Below, piece by piece: positions 1-8,273 of a DNA stretch of 10,223 nucleotides. Position numbers and translations under genes: made by a program. Position 1 is the stretch's first letter. Each line of letters begins with the position of its first letter. Location of the stretch: positions 1 through 10,223 of the forward strand of contig JARHYV010000187.1 in NCBI GenBank assembly GCA_029258495.1. The letters are read 5' to 3'. The notes below the pieces were generated by a model. That model ran no database searches, had not been told where the DNA came from, and saw only the letters and a list, made by a program, of their open reading frames with translations. This DNA is from Faecousia sp. Its GTDB lineage: Bacteria > Bacillota > Clostridia > Oscillospirales > Oscillospiraceae.

Positions 1-198
1 GTGCAGCAGGTTCCGCTGCATTGAGGACATTATACACGAAAGCGGTTTTGATTTCAATGCCTAATTTGTTCATAATGCAATAAAGTTGAAAGAATTACGA
101 TGGATCAGCCGGGAATTGTACAACATATACATTCTTTGAAGATGAGATATGTGTATCTTGACGAAAAACGAATGTAGCTATCTGGCGGAAAAGTGCAT

Positions 199-232
199 AA
201 AAAACAAGCCTGCGCAGTTTGCGCAGGCTTGT
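199..232 (-). terminator. Intrinsic terminator of the rlmB/membrane-protein unit
   Basis: A perfect 13-bp stem (204-216 with 220-232, 3-nt loop) is followed on the minus strand by six T residues (complement of 199-204). It begins 11 nt past the stop codon of the minus-strand gene ending at 243. On the plus strand the stem is not followed by a T run, so it should act on leftward transcription only. Confidence 0.88.
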
Positions 233-242
233 AAAATCACGA

Positions 243-2495
243 TTAGATGTTTCGTGTCCATTCGGTGATCAGGATGCCGGGGATACTCCATACCAGTTCA
301 AACAGCAGCAGGTTGGAGGGAGTCAGCAGACTGTCCGCCTGAACGATGGTGAGCACCAGTACGATCAGCAGACCCAGAATGCCGCCGAACATATGGATAA
401 CGGCGCCCAGCATGCTTGCCGTATGGACGGCACGGCTGCCGGTGATGGCATAGGCCGAGCTTGCAAGGGTGTCCTGCGTGGTGAGGGCGCAGGTGGTGCT
501 TTCCGCCGGATTGGGAGTCCAAGCTGCCACCTTTTTCCGCTGCTGCGCAGTGGGGAAGGCCAGACGGCGGGTATTCACGCCGAATTTCGCGTGGATGAAC
601 CCTTCCGACAGCAGGAAGTTGCTGCAGGTCAGCACGGGGGTCAGTCCCCGATAGCTGCACAGTGTACCCAAACCGGAGCTGACGCCCTTGAGCTTGCCGA
701 AGGCCAGCGCAAATACCGCGCACAGCTCGCCGTTGATGGCCATGTAGACGGCCTGATTGACACGGGCGCCCTCCGGGGTTTCAACGCCCATATCCTGAAG
801 GAATGCGATGGTTCCCACAAGAACGCTCTCGTCGCAGACCTCGCCGCCGATGCCCTTGCACTCATAGCCCCGGAAATTGGTCACATCGTAGTGACGGCCG
901 TTGCGGTCGTCCAGTAGCTGCTCGAACAGGGGGCTCAGGCAGTTTCCGTCCTGCTGGATCAGTGCAGCGGCATAGGCAATGACCTGATCCGGCTCCCGAT
1001 TGGTGTAGAACTTGACACCGTTGATCTTTACGCTGCCGCCCGGGAGCAGATCCTGATCGGACAGGGGGATCGATGCGGTGCCGGTGGCTGCCTTGATGCC
1101 CTTCCAACCGCACAGCACCACGCCCAGCTTGTGGAGCCGCTGCTCCAGGATCGCCATGGGCCGGGTCTGGCAGATGAAGATGGTGGCAGGCATTGCGGCA
1201 AGGAGTCCGGCAGACCATACCTGCAATGCGGTGCTGATGCCCTGAGAAAGTCCCACCATCACGGCGATGGCACCGGAAAGGATTAGTGCCAGAATGCCGT
1301 AGAGGTTCACCAGCTTTTCAAAGCTGCCGGTTTCCTGATAGTTGTCCATGAAGTCTTCCAGATCGCCGCTGGCAACATAGAAACCCGGCTCATCCTCGGA
1401 GCAGCCGGGAGCTTTGGCGACCCGGTTGAGTCTGGTGGCCTTGCGCAGGGTATCCATCTGGCCGATCTCGGTGTTCCGGCGGTGATATTCAGCCCACAGT
1501 GCCATGCACGCCTCCAGAGAGAAGGCGGCACAGAAGGGGACACGGATCTCCTTCAGGCAGAAGTACCCGTCTGCCATGCACACAAGGAATGTGGCCAAAA
1601 GCAGGGTGTCCAAGGTGAATTTTCCCTTTATCAGCGAGAGAAAACCATTGAGCAGGCAGTTGGAGGCCAACAGCGCGCTGAAGAGCATGCAGAAGATCTC
1701 GCCATAGACCAACAGCCGCATCCGGTTGGGCTGAACCAGACCGAAGTGGTACAGACCAATGGAGACGACGCCCAGAATGACCACCAGAAGGTTCAGAAAA
1801 ATCGCGATCTGGAGTTTGCCGATGCCCTTTTCCATGAGGGCGTAGTACCGACGCTCAGGCCCGGCGACCAGCTTGCGCTTGAGGGCATGCAGCTGAGAGC
1901 GGGGGCGGAACACGATGGGCTCCGGCGGTGTGTATTCGCCGATGGGCTGCTCGTATTCCGGCTCCCATCCGGCGCTGAAGGGCTCGGCACCCTCGGGGAT
2001 GGAGGATGCGGCCTGTTCCGAAATGTCATCGGAGATCGGCTCGAAGAAGACGGTTTCCTCATCGGTGACCTTTTGGCTGCTCACTGCGGCAGCGATCTTG
2101 TCCAGATCCAGACGGACGGTATCCTCGTCCAGAACCGGATCCGTCCCGGCAGGCTCCTCCTCGGCAGTCAGGTCATGCTCGGGAGCTGCCTGCGTGACTT
2201 CCGGTGCAGCGGACAGCGGCTCGAAATCGTCATCGGTGACGGTGTCGTCATAAAAGTCCTCCGGCTCCGGCTCATCCTCTGCCGGAGTTACGGCATATTC
2301 AAAATCCGCATCGGAGCAGAGCTGCTCCTGTTCGGGCTCGGGTTCCTGAGACTCCGGCTCGGCATATGCTTGCGCATCGGGAGCATCCGCCTGCTGCCCC
2401 GGTTCTTCCTCATCGGGAGCAGGGACAGGCTGAGAGCCGAATTCCTTCAGGATATCCTCCAGAGTGAACCCGAATTCCTGATTTTTATCATCCAT
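243..2495 (-). CDS. Membrane protein resembling a catalytically degenerate P-type ATPase, acidic N-terminal extension
   Basis: A 750-residue protein of unassigned function. Residues 1 to about 195 are Glu/Asp/Pro-rich, low-complexity and probably disordered. Hydrophobic segments follow near 227-253, 260-286, 293-313, 398-420, 424-445, 693-718 and 724-745. The order matches a P-type ATPase: paired helices, a helix with a central MPA where P1B pumps have CPC/CPx, then a helical linker (LHKLGVVLCGWKGI). A soluble region follows with an SPLF element where HP is usual, a GIGGEV glycine motif, a QQRKKVAA segment and a C-terminal helix pair. Key motifs are missing: SDQDLLPG stands where DKTGTLT belongs, no TGE actuator loop is visible, and TTQDTLAS replaces GDGxND. 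The family link is inferred from motif order, so ion pumping is unlikely. It follows rlmB by 19 nt and is probably cotranscribed. The start is the ATG at 2495, because the upstream in-frame GTG overlaps the GGAG. An unrelated membrane protein is possible. Confidence 0.72.
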   Translation of the reverse strand: MDDKNQEFGFTLEDILKEFGSQPVPAPDEEEPGQQADAPDAQAYAEPESQEPEPEQEQLCSDADFEYAVTPAEDEPEPEDFYDDTVTDDDFEPLSAAPEVTQAAPEHDLTAEEEPAGTDPVLDEDTVRLDLDKIAAAVSSQKVTDEETVFFEPISDDISEQAASSIPEGAEPFSAGWEPEYEQPIGEYTPPEPIVFRPRSQLHALKRKLVAGPERRYYALMEKGIGKLQIAIFLNLLVVILGVVSIGLYHFGLVQPNRMRLLVYGEIFCMLFSALLASNCLLNGFLSLIKGKFTLDTLLLATFLVCMADGYFCLKEIRVPFCAAFSLEACMALWAEYHRRNTEIGQMDTLRKATRLNRVAKAPGCSEDEPGFYVASGDLEDFMDNYQETGSFEKLVNLYGILALILSGAIAVMVGLSQGISTALQVWSAGLLAAMPATIFICQTRPMAILEQRLHKLGVVLCGWKGIKAATGTASIPLSDQDLLPGGSVKINGVKFYTNREPDQVIAYAAALIQQDGNCLSPLFEQLLDDRNGRHYDVTNFRGYECKGIGGEVCDESVLVGTIAFLQDMGVETPEGARVNQAVYMAINGELCAVFALAFGKLKGVSSGLGTLCSYRGLTPVLTCSNFLLSEGFIHAKFGVNTRRLAFPTAQQRKKVAAWTPNPAESTTCALTTQDTLASSAYAITGSRAVHTASMLGAVIHMFGGILGLLIVLVLTIVQADSLLTPSNLLLFELVWSIPGILITEWTRNI

Positions 2496-2506
2496 GGAAT
2501 GCAACA

Positions 2507-2510
2507 CTCC
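2507..2510 (-). promoter_or_regulatory. Ribosome binding site deciding the start of the membrane protein
   Basis: GGAG (within AAAAAGGAG) on the minus strand lies 11 nt before the ATG at 2495. The longer in-frame GTG at 2507 shares its first base with this site, so it cannot use it. The site lies in the 19-nt gap after the rlmB stop codon, consistent with translation from a shared mRNA. Confidence 0.65.
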
Positions 2511-2514
2511 TTTT

Positions 2515-3354
2515 TCAGGGGTTCAGACGCTGACGGACTGCCTCGTACATCAGGACAGAGGCAGCGGTAGACGCATTCAGGGACGAGATGCGTCCGGTCA
2601 TGGGGATGTGTACCATGACATCGCACAGATCCCGAACCAGACGGCTGATGCCGTCGCCCTCGTTGCCGATGACGATGGCAGTGGAGCCGGTCAGGTCAGC
2701 TTTGTACATGGGGACGGAGCCTTCGGCAGCAGTGCCGAACACCCACACGCCCTGTTCCTTCAGCTCTCGGATGGTGGATGCGATGTTGGTGACCCGGGCG
2801 ACCTTCATGTATTCCACGGCACCGGCGGATGCCTTGGCAACGGTAGCGGTCAGTCCAACGCTGCGACGCTTGGGAATGATGACACCGTGGGCACCGGCGC
2901 ACTCGGCGGTACGCATGATGGCACCCAGATTATGGGGGTCGGAAAGCTCGTCGCAGATGATGATGAGGGGAGCCTCACCTCGATCGGCAGCCACCTGAAG
3001 GATTTCCTCCACGGTTGCGTACTCGTGGGCAGCGGCCTGAGCGATGATGCCCTGATGGGCGCGGGTGGTGCTCATCAGATCCAATTTCCGGCGATCCACG
3101 GGAACCACCACGGCACCGGCCTCCTTGGCCTGAGCTGCCAGACGCTGCAGCCCCTTGTCGGTATCGCCGTCGGCAATGAACACCTTGTCGATGGTGCGTC
3201 CGGCCTTCAGTGCCTCGGTCAGGGCATTTCTGCCCTCCAGACGGCACTCGTCCTCTTCTTCGCTGACAGCAGGCGGCTGCTGCCGGTCACGGCGGGGATC
3301 AAATCTGCGATCACCGCGGTTATTGTTACCCCTGCGGGGATTGTTTTCTCTCAT
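2515..3354 (-). CDS. rlmB: 23S rRNA (guanosine-2'-O-)-methyltransferase RlmB (SpoU/TrmH family)
   Basis: A 279-residue SpoU-family (SPOUT, knotted) RNA methyltransferase that uses S-adenosylmethionine. By family knowledge RlmB methylates the 2'-OH of a conserved guanosine (2251 in E. coli numbering) in the peptidyl-transferase region of 23S rRNA. Visible are an Arg/Asn/Asp-rich tail (1-36), a substrate-binding domain (about 37-105, starting RLEGRNALTEAL), and the three SpoU motifs. These are motif 1 DPHNLGAIMRTAE (139-151, Asn and Arg present), motif 2 IVIGNEGDGI (227-236), and motif 3 near 250-264 with SLNASTAAS. The start ATG has CAGGAG 10 nt upstream. It is first in a two-gene minus-strand unit and divergent from ftsH. 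The charged N-terminal tail is longer than in E. coli RlmB, as is common in clostridial members. Another TrmH-type specificity cannot be excluded, but the ordering and the LEGRNAV-like start favour RlmB. Confidence 0.92.
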   Translation of the reverse strand: MRENNPRRGNNNRGDRRFDPRRDRQQPPAVSEEEDECRLEGRNALTEALKAGRTIDKVFIADGDTDKGLQRLAAQAKEAGAVVVPVDRRKLDLMSTTRAHQGIIAQAAAHEYATVEEILQVAADRGEAPLIIICDELSDPHNLGAIMRTAECAGAHGVIIPKRRSVGLTATVAKASAGAVEYMKVARVTNIASTIRELKEQGVWVFGTAAEGSVPMYKADLTGSTAIVIGNEGDGISRLVRDLCDVMVHIPMTGRISSLNASTAASVLMYEAVRQRLNP

Positions 3355-3390
3355 ATCGTGTCATCTCCTGAGTTTTGGATATACACTTTT

Positions 3391-3419
3391 ATTATAGCAG
3401 AGAACCGCCGTTCCGACAA
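3391..3419 (-). promoter_or_regulatory. Sigma-A promoter of rlmB
   Basis: On the minus strand, TTGTCG (complement of 3414-3419) and TATAAT (complement of 3391-3396) are separated by 17 nt. The predicted transcript starts near 3384, giving a leader of about 30 nt before the rlmB ATG at 3354. The -10 is a perfect consensus. Confidence 0.82.
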
Positions 3420-3496
3420 CCATCAATTTTATGATATCGATCTTTGTCAGATGTTGGGAATTTACAGATTGTTTACCGTAATCGGCGCGATCTGGA

Positions 3497-3525
3497 TTGC
3501 ACTATTGGAAAAATTGTGATATGAT
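3497..3525 (+). promoter_or_regulatory. Sigma-A promoter of ftsH
   Basis: TTGCAC (3497-3502) and TATGAT (3520-3525) are separated by 17 nt. A TG one base before the -10 makes it an extended -10. Transcription should start near 3532, giving a leader of about 68 nt to the ftsH ATG. No CIRCE or CtsR-type direct repeat is visible in this leader. Confidence 0.75.
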
Positions 3526-3563
3526 GCATAACATCAAGTACCAGTAGGAAAATATCAAATCAA

Positions 3564-3582
3564 GCAGATATCCTGTATCTGC
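3564..3582 (+). repeat. Small inverted repeat in the ftsH leader
   Basis: GCAGATA, a 5-nt loop and TATCTGC form a perfect 7-bp hairpin ending one base before the AAAGGG ribosome site of ftsH. It has no T tract, so it is not a terminator. It could modulate ribosome access or mRNA stability, or be chance. Confidence 0.4.
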
Positions 3583-3591
3583 AAAGGGTGG
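3583..3591 (+). promoter_or_regulatory. Ribosome binding site deciding the ftsH start
   Basis: AAAGGGTGG lies 8 nt before the ATG at 3600. The alternative ATG at 3594 is only 2 nt away and an in-frame GTG at 3588 lies inside the site, so 3600 is the best-placed start. Confidence 0.6.
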
Positions 3592-3599
3592 TAATGCGT

Positions 3600-5567
3600 A
3601 TGGATCCCAATCAAAACAATCCTCCCCAGAATGGGAGTGAAAAGCGGCCCAAAACCAGTATATGGGTCTCCTTGGCCATTGCCATTGTGGTGGTGCTGCT
3701 GTTCGGCACCGTCTACAATGCAGTCAGAGAAAGTCAGTACACCAAGACGACTTATGCGGATTTTGCCGAGGCAAGAGACAGCGGACAGCTCAGCGAGGTA
3801 GAGATCCGCATGGATCGCATCATCTACATGACAGTAGAGGAGGCCAGCAAGCCTGCCAATGAGCAGAAGGCCTTCTTCACCGGACTGCCTCCCGGAGGCG
3901 ACCTGATGAAGATGTTCGATGAGCTGGTGGCACAGGGTGTCAATCCCGACAGCGTGATCGTGGAAGACAATTCCGGCATCATGCTGGTGCTGTACTATGC
4001 GGGTATGCTGCTGCTGTCGTTCTTCATGATCCGCATGATCATGAAACGCATGGGCAACATGGACAACGGCATGGGACAGAGCAAGGCCAAGGTCTACATG
4101 GAAAAGCAGACCGGCGTCACCTTTGCCGATGTTGCCGGTCAGGATGAGGCAAAGGAGTCGCTGGAAGAGATCATCGATTTCCTCCACAATCCAAAGAAAT
4201 ATACCGACATCGGTGCCAAGCTGCCCAAGGGCGCACTGCTGGTGGGCTCTCCCGGTACCGGCAAGACCCTGATCGCCAAGGCGGTGGCAGGCGAGGCCAA
4301 TGTGCCGTTCTTCTCCATCTCCGGCTCTGATTTTGAAGAGATGTTCGTCGGCATCGGCGCAAGCCGTGTCCGCGACCTGTTCCGTCAGGCCACAAAGGTC
4401 GCTCCCTGTATCGTTTTCATCGACGAGATCGATGCCGTGGGCAGAACCAGAGATACCCGCATGGGCGGCAACGATCAGACCCTGAACCAGCTGCTCAGCG
4501 AGATCGACGGTTTCGACTCCTCCAAGGGTGTCGTCATTCTGGCGGCGACCAACCGTCCGGAGGTTCTGGACAAGGCACTGCTGCGTGCCGGGCGTTTTGA
4601 CCGGCGGATCGTGGTGGATCGCCCCAACCTTCAGGGCAGACTGGACACGCTGAAAGTCCATACCCGCAAGATCCGTCTTGCAGAGGATGTGGATCTTTCC
4701 AAGCTGGCACAGGCGACCGCAGGTGCCGTAGGTGCGGATCTTGCCAATCTGGTCAACGAGGCAGCTCTGCGTGCCGTGCGCAAGGGTCGTCAGGCGGTCA
4801 ATCAGGAGGATCTTCTGGTTTCCTTTGAAACCGTGATCGCCGGTACGGAAAAGAAGAATACCGTGCTCACCGATACCGAAAAGCGCATGGTCGCCTATCA
4901 CGAGGTGGGTCATGCTCTGGTGGCGGCACTGGAGAAACATTCCCAGCCGGTGTCCAAGATCACCATCGTTCCCCATACCTCCGGTGCACTGGGCTATACC
5001 ATGCAGATGCCGGAGGAGGAAAAATACCTGTCCACGGTGGATGAGCTCCGCACGGAGCTGCGCACCCTTCTGGGCGGCAGAGCAGCGGAGCAGGTGGTGT
5101 TCGGCGTGAAGACCACCGGTGCCTCCAATGATATTCAGCGTGCCACGGCACTGGCTCGGAACATGGTGGCAGTCTATGGCATGAGTGAGGAACTGGGTCT
5201 GATGGCACCTGCCAACATGAACCAGCAGTATCTGGATACACAGGCATATCTGGATTGCTCTCAGGAAACCTCCGCTAAGGTGGATCAGGCGGTTCAGAAG
5301 CTGCTGGATCAGTGTCATCAGGATGCCATGCGCTGCCTGATGGAGAACCGCAGCCTTCTGGATGAGATTTCTGAATACCTGTTGGCTAAGGAAACCATCA
5401 CCGGCGATGAGCTGATGGCATTCATCAACGGGGAAGGAAAGCCTGCAATCGTAGAGGAGTCGGCTGAACCTGTGGAGCAGCCGGTACAACCCGATGTCAG
5501 CCAAGCGTCTGATGTTCAGAGCGCCGAGCCTGCGCAGCGGGAAGAAACAACTCCCACAGAAGAATAA
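3600..5567 (+). CDS. ftsH: ATP-dependent zinc metalloprotease FtsH
   Basis: A 655-residue membrane-anchored AAA+ protease with an M41 peptidase domain. FtsH hexamers extract and degrade membrane proteins and unstable cytoplasmic regulators. Two membrane helices (about 20-42 and 126-147) flank an extracytoplasmic domain of about 80 residues. Then come Walker A GSPGTGKT (216-223), the MFVGIG pore-loop region (248-253), Walker B IVFIDEID (271-278) and the second region of homology with AATNRPEVLDKALLRAGRFD (about 315-334). The zinc site is HEVGH (434-438), with the usual third ligand Asp in NDIQRAT (511). The C-terminal 40 or so residues are Pro/Glu/Val/Gln-rich and probably disordered. All catalytic residues are present, so it should be active. 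The length is normal for the family (about 610-700). It stands alone between its own promoter and terminator, divergent from rlmB and convergent with clpB. Start choice: AAAGGGTGG is 8 nt before this ATG; in-frame GTG 3588 and ATG 3594 are the alternatives. Confidence 0.97.
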   Translation: MDPNQNNPPQNGSEKRPKTSIWVSLAIAIVVVLLFGTVYNAVRESQYTKTTYADFAEARDSGQLSEVEIRMDRIIYMTVEEASKPANEQKAFFTGLPPGGDLMKMFDELVAQGVNPDSVIVEDNSGIMLVLYYAGMLLLSFFMIRMIMKRMGNMDNGMGQSKAKVYMEKQTGVTFADVAGQDEAKESLEEIIDFLHNPKKYTDIGAKLPKGALLVGSPGTGKTLIAKAVAGEANVPFFSISGSDFEEMFVGIGASRVRDLFRQATKVAPCIVFIDEIDAVGRTRDTRMGGNDQTLNQLLSEIDGFDSSKGVVILAATNRPEVLDKALLRAGRFDRRIVVDRPNLQGRLDTLKVHTRKIRLAEDVDLSKLAQATAGAVGADLANLVNEAALRAVRKGRQAVNQEDLLVSFETVIAGTEKKNTVLTDTEKRMVAYHEVGHALVAALEKHSQPVSKITIVPHTSGALGYTMQMPEEEKYLSTVDELRTELRTLLGGRAAEQVVFGVKTTGASNDIQRATALARNMVAVYGMSEELGLMAPANMNQQYLDTQAYLDCSQETSAKVDQAVQKLLDQCHQDAMRCLMENRSLLDEISEYLLAKETITGDELMAFINGEGKPAIVEESAEPVEQPVQPDVSQASDVQSAEPAQREETTPTEE

Positions 5568-5570
5568 CCG

Positions 5571-5606
5571 AAATCCCCGGGTATCATGGATACCCGGGGA
5601 TTTTTT
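5571..5606 (+). terminator. Intrinsic terminator of ftsH, shared with convergent clpB
   Basis: A perfect 15-bp GC-rich stem (5571-5585 with 5589-5603, loop ATG) ends in a run of six T (5601-5606) on the plus strand, 3 nt after the ftsH stop. clpB ends at 5614 from the other side. On the minus strand only three T residues follow the stem, so it should end clpB transcription less efficiently. Confidence 0.92.
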
Positions 5607-5613
5607 GTGGGGA

Positions 5614-8205
5614 TCAGCGGATCACCAGCTCCTCGCCTTCCACATCCACGGTCAGATCCTGTCCCGTGGTGATGGAGCCTGCAAGGATCATCTTGCTCAG
5701 CTTGGTTTCCACCGTGTGCTGCACGAACCTGCGCAGAGGACGGGCACCATAGGTGGGGTCGTAAGCCCTGTCTACGATGAATGCCTTGGCTGCATCGGTC
5801 AGATGGCAGTGGAGCTGCTGCTGGGCAAGCCGGCGGTTCAGCTGCTCGATCTGCAGATCGATGATGGAATAGATATTTTCCCGGCTCAGGGGCTTGTAGA
5901 ACACGATCTCATCCAGTCGGTTCAAAAATTCCGGACGGAAGGAGCGGCGAAGGAGCTGCTGCACCTGCTGCTTTGCATCCTCGCGGATGTTTCCGTTTTC
6001 GTCGATGCCGTCCAACAGGAACTCACTGCCCAGATTGGAGGTGAGGATGATGATGGTGTTTTTGAAATCGACTGTCCGACCCTGCGAGTCGGTGATCCTG
6101 CCGTCGTCGAGAACCTGCAGCAGGATGTTGAAGACATCGGGATGGGCTTTTTCCACCTCATCAAACAGGATCACGCTGTACGGCTTGCGGCGAACGGCCT
6201 CGGTGAGCTGACCGCCTTCTTCATAACCGACATATCCGGGAGGCGCTCCGATCAGACGGGATACCGCGAATTTCTCCATGTATTCGGACATATCGATGCG
6301 CACCATATTCTGTTCGTCGTCGAACAGAGCTTGTGCAAGGGTCTTTGCAAGTTCCGTCTTGCCCACACCCGTGGGGCCGAGGAACAGGAAAGAGCCGATG
6401 GGACGGTTGGGGTCTGCAATACCGGCACGGCTGCGCTGAATGGCCTCGGTGACGGCGGTGACGGCCTCCTGCTGACCGATGACCCTCTTGTGCAGGGTTT
6501 CGTCCAGTGCCAGCAGCTTTTCGCGCTCGCCCTGAACCAGTCTGGAAACGGGGATGCCTGTCCACCGCTCCACGATCTTAGCGATCTCTTCGTCGGTGAC
6601 CCGATCCCTCAGAATGTTGCCGTCCTTCGGGGCAGATGCCTTCTGCTCCTCCTCCTGCAGCTGACGCTGCAGCTGAGGCAGGCGGCCGTATTTCAGCTCG
6701 GCGGCTTTTTCCAGATCGTAGTTCTGCTCGGCATTTTCGATCTGCCGGTTCAGCTCCTCCAGCTGCTCCCGGAGCTGCTGAACATGCTCAATGGCATTCT
6801 TTTCGTTTTCCCACTGGGCTTTCATAGCGTTGAAGTTGTCCCGTGTTTCTGCCAGCTCCTTTTGCAGCTGCGCAAGACGGGAGCGGCTCAGCTCGTCCTC
6901 CTCCTTTTTCAGGGCAGCCTCTTCGATCTCCATTTGGATGATGTGGCGGGATACCTGATCCAGTTCGGCAGGCATAGAGTCCATTTCCGTTCGGATCTGG
7001 GCACAGGCCTCATCCACAAGGTCGATGGCCTTGTCCGGAAGGAACCGGTCGGTGATATAGCGGTCGGACAGGGTGGCAGCGGCGATGATGGCGGAGTCGG
7101 CGATCTTGACGCCGTGGAATACCTCATAGCGCTCCTTCAGACCGCGCAGGATGGAGATGGTGTCCTCGACCGTGGGTTCATCCACCTGAACGCTCTGGAA
7201 CCGACGCTCCAAAGCAGGATCCTTTTCGATATATTCCCGATACTCATCCAGTGTGGTTGCACCGATACAGTGCAGCTCACCTCGGGCCAGCATGGGCTTG
7301 AGCAGGTTGCCGGCATCCATTGCACCGTCGGTCTTGCCTGCACCCACGATGGTGTGCAGCTCGTCAATAAACAGGATGATCTGCCCCTGAGAGTCCTTCA
7401 CCTCGTTCAGCACGGCTTTCAGACGCTCTTCAAATTCGCCGCGGTATTTTGCGCCGGCGATCAGCGCACCCATGTCCAGAGAGAAGATGGTCTTGTCCTG
7501 CAAGGTCTTGGGCACATCCCGTTTGACGATCCGCTGAGCAAGTCCTTCTGCAATGGCGGTCTTGCCAACACCGGGCTCACCGATGAGGACGGGATTGTTC
7601 TTCGTTTTTCTGGACAGGATCCGGATCACATTCCGGATCTCCTCATCTCTGCCGATGACCGGATCCATCTTCTGCTCCCGTGCCCGCTTGACCAGATCCG
7701 TGCCGTATTTTTCAAGCGCCTCGTAGGTGCCCTCGGGATTGTCGGTGGTCACTCTCTGGTTGCCGCGGACGCTTTGCAGGGCGGTCAGTACATCCTCCTT
7801 GGCGATGCGGTACATCTGGAACAGGGACTTGACCGGGCCGGCGGCACTTTCGATCAGCCCCAGAAACAGGTGTTCGACGGATACATATTCGTCCTTCATG
7901 GCCTGAGCCTGTGCCTCGGCTGCGGTAAAGCAGCTGTCCATGTCGGCACTGATATAGAACCGGTCGGCCTCCCGGGATCCGGTGACACTGGGCAGCTTTT
8001 GCAGCTCTGCCTTGGCAGCGGCGTCCAGACTTTCGACGGTCACATCCATCTTGCGCAGCAGCTGCGGAGTCAGTCCGCCGTCCTGCTGCAGCAGGGCGCA
8101 TAGCAGATGGATCTGCTCCAGCTGCTGGTTGTGGTGATCTCTGGCAATGGTCTGCGCCAGTTGAACGGCCTCCAGAGATTTCTGGGTGTAGGTATTAAAA
8201 TTCAT
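5614..8205 (-). CDS. clpB: ATP-dependent chaperone/disaggregase ClpB
   Basis: An 863-residue Hsp100 ATPase of normal ClpB length. As a hexamer it threads aggregated proteins through its pore, working with DnaK. The N-terminal repeat domain is 1 to about 145. The D1 ATPase has Walker A GEPGVGKT (209-216), pore loop GAKYRGEFEER (251-261) and Walker B ILFIDELHT (277-285). A coiled-coil middle domain rich in Glu/Gln/Leu spans about 405-525. It separates ClpB from ClpA and is longer than that of ClpC. The D2 ATPase has GPTGVGKT (610-617), pore loop GYVGYEEGG (657-665) and VILFDEVEKAH (678-688). No ClpP-binding IGF/IGL loop is apparent, so it should refold rather than degrade. The start is ATG 8205, 8 nt after GGAG. 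The ATG two codons upstream (8211) is only 2 nt from the site. A promoter and a perfect CIRCE lie directly upstream, indicating HrcA heat-shock control. Confidence 0.97.
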   Translation of the reverse strand: MNFNTYTQKSLEAVQLAQTIARDHHNQQLEQIHLLCALLQQDGGLTPQLLRKMDVTVESLDAAAKAELQKLPSVTGSREADRFYISADMDSCFTAAEAQAQAMKDEYVSVEHLFLGLIESAAGPVKSLFQMYRIAKEDVLTALQSVRGNQRVTTDNPEGTYEALEKYGTDLVKRAREQKMDPVIGRDEEIRNVIRILSRKTKNNPVLIGEPGVGKTAIAEGLAQRIVKRDVPKTLQDKTIFSLDMGALIAGAKYRGEFEERLKAVLNEVKDSQGQIILFIDELHTIVGAGKTDGAMDAGNLLKPMLARGELHCIGATTLDEYREYIEKDPALERRFQSVQVDEPTVEDTISILRGLKERYEVFHGVKIADSAIIAAATLSDRYITDRFLPDKAIDLVDEACAQIRTEMDSMPAELDQVSRHIIQMEIEEAALKKEEDELSRSRLAQLQKELAETRDNFNAMKAQWENEKNAIEHVQQLREQLEELNRQIENAEQNYDLEKAAELKYGRLPQLQRQLQEEEQKASAPKDGNILRDRVTDEEIAKIVERWTGIPVSRLVQGEREKLLALDETLHKRVIGQQEAVTAVTEAIQRSRAGIADPNRPIGSFLFLGPTGVGKTELAKTLAQALFDDEQNMVRIDMSEYMEKFAVSRLIGAPPGYVGYEEGGQLTEAVRRKPYSVILFDEVEKAHPDVFNILLQVLDDGRITDSQGRTVDFKNTIIILTSNLGSEFLLDGIDENGNIREDAKQQVQQLLRRSFRPEFLNRLDEIVFYKPLSRENIYSIIDLQIEQLNRRLAQQQLHCHLTDAAKAFIVDRAYDPTYGARPLRRFVQHTVETKLSKMILAGSITTGQDLTVDVEGEELVIR

Positions 8206-8213
8206 AAACATTT

Positions 8214-8219
8214 CTCCTT
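8214..8219 (-). promoter_or_regulatory. Ribosome binding site deciding the clpB start
   Basis: AAGGAG on the minus strand lies 8 nt before ATG 8205 but only 2 nt before ATG 8211. This favours the shorter start, which gives the MNFNTYTQKSLEA opening typical of ClpB. Confidence 0.75.
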
Positions 8220-8232
8220 TCGAGGGGTTGTT

Positions 8233-8259
8233 TTAGCACTCTCGTTAGTTGAGTGCTAA
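8233..8259 (-). promoter_or_regulatory. CIRCE operator (HrcA binding site) of clpB
   Basis: TTAGCACTC (8233-8241), 9 nt, GAGTGCTAA (8251-8259): an exact match to the CIRCE consensus and spacing known to bind the repressor HrcA. It lies just downstream of the predicted clpB start of transcription (about 8267) and 14 nt before the ribosome site. Binding should therefore block initiation or early elongation, with relief on heat shock. Confidence 0.97.
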
Positions 8260-8273
8260 TTCTCTTTGACTTC

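Noticed and set aside
2..64. Open frame entering from the left edge and stopping at 62-64, possible C-terminus of an upstream gene
   Set aside because: Only 20 codons are visible, another frame is open to 83 as well, there is no recognisable motif, and no plus-strand terminator follows.
100..177. A 25-codon plus-strand open frame in the left intergenic region
   Set aside because: It has no convincing ribosome site or promoter and is of a length expected by chance.
3555..5504. A 649-codon open frame on the minus strand opposite ftsH
   Set aside because: It is an antisense shadow of ftsH with no domain signature, His/Gln-rich as expected from reversed coding sequence.
5494..8103. An 869-codon open frame on the plus strand opposite clpB
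   Set aside because: It is an antisense shadow of clpB: no ribosome site or recognisable domains, and it crosses the ftsH terminator.
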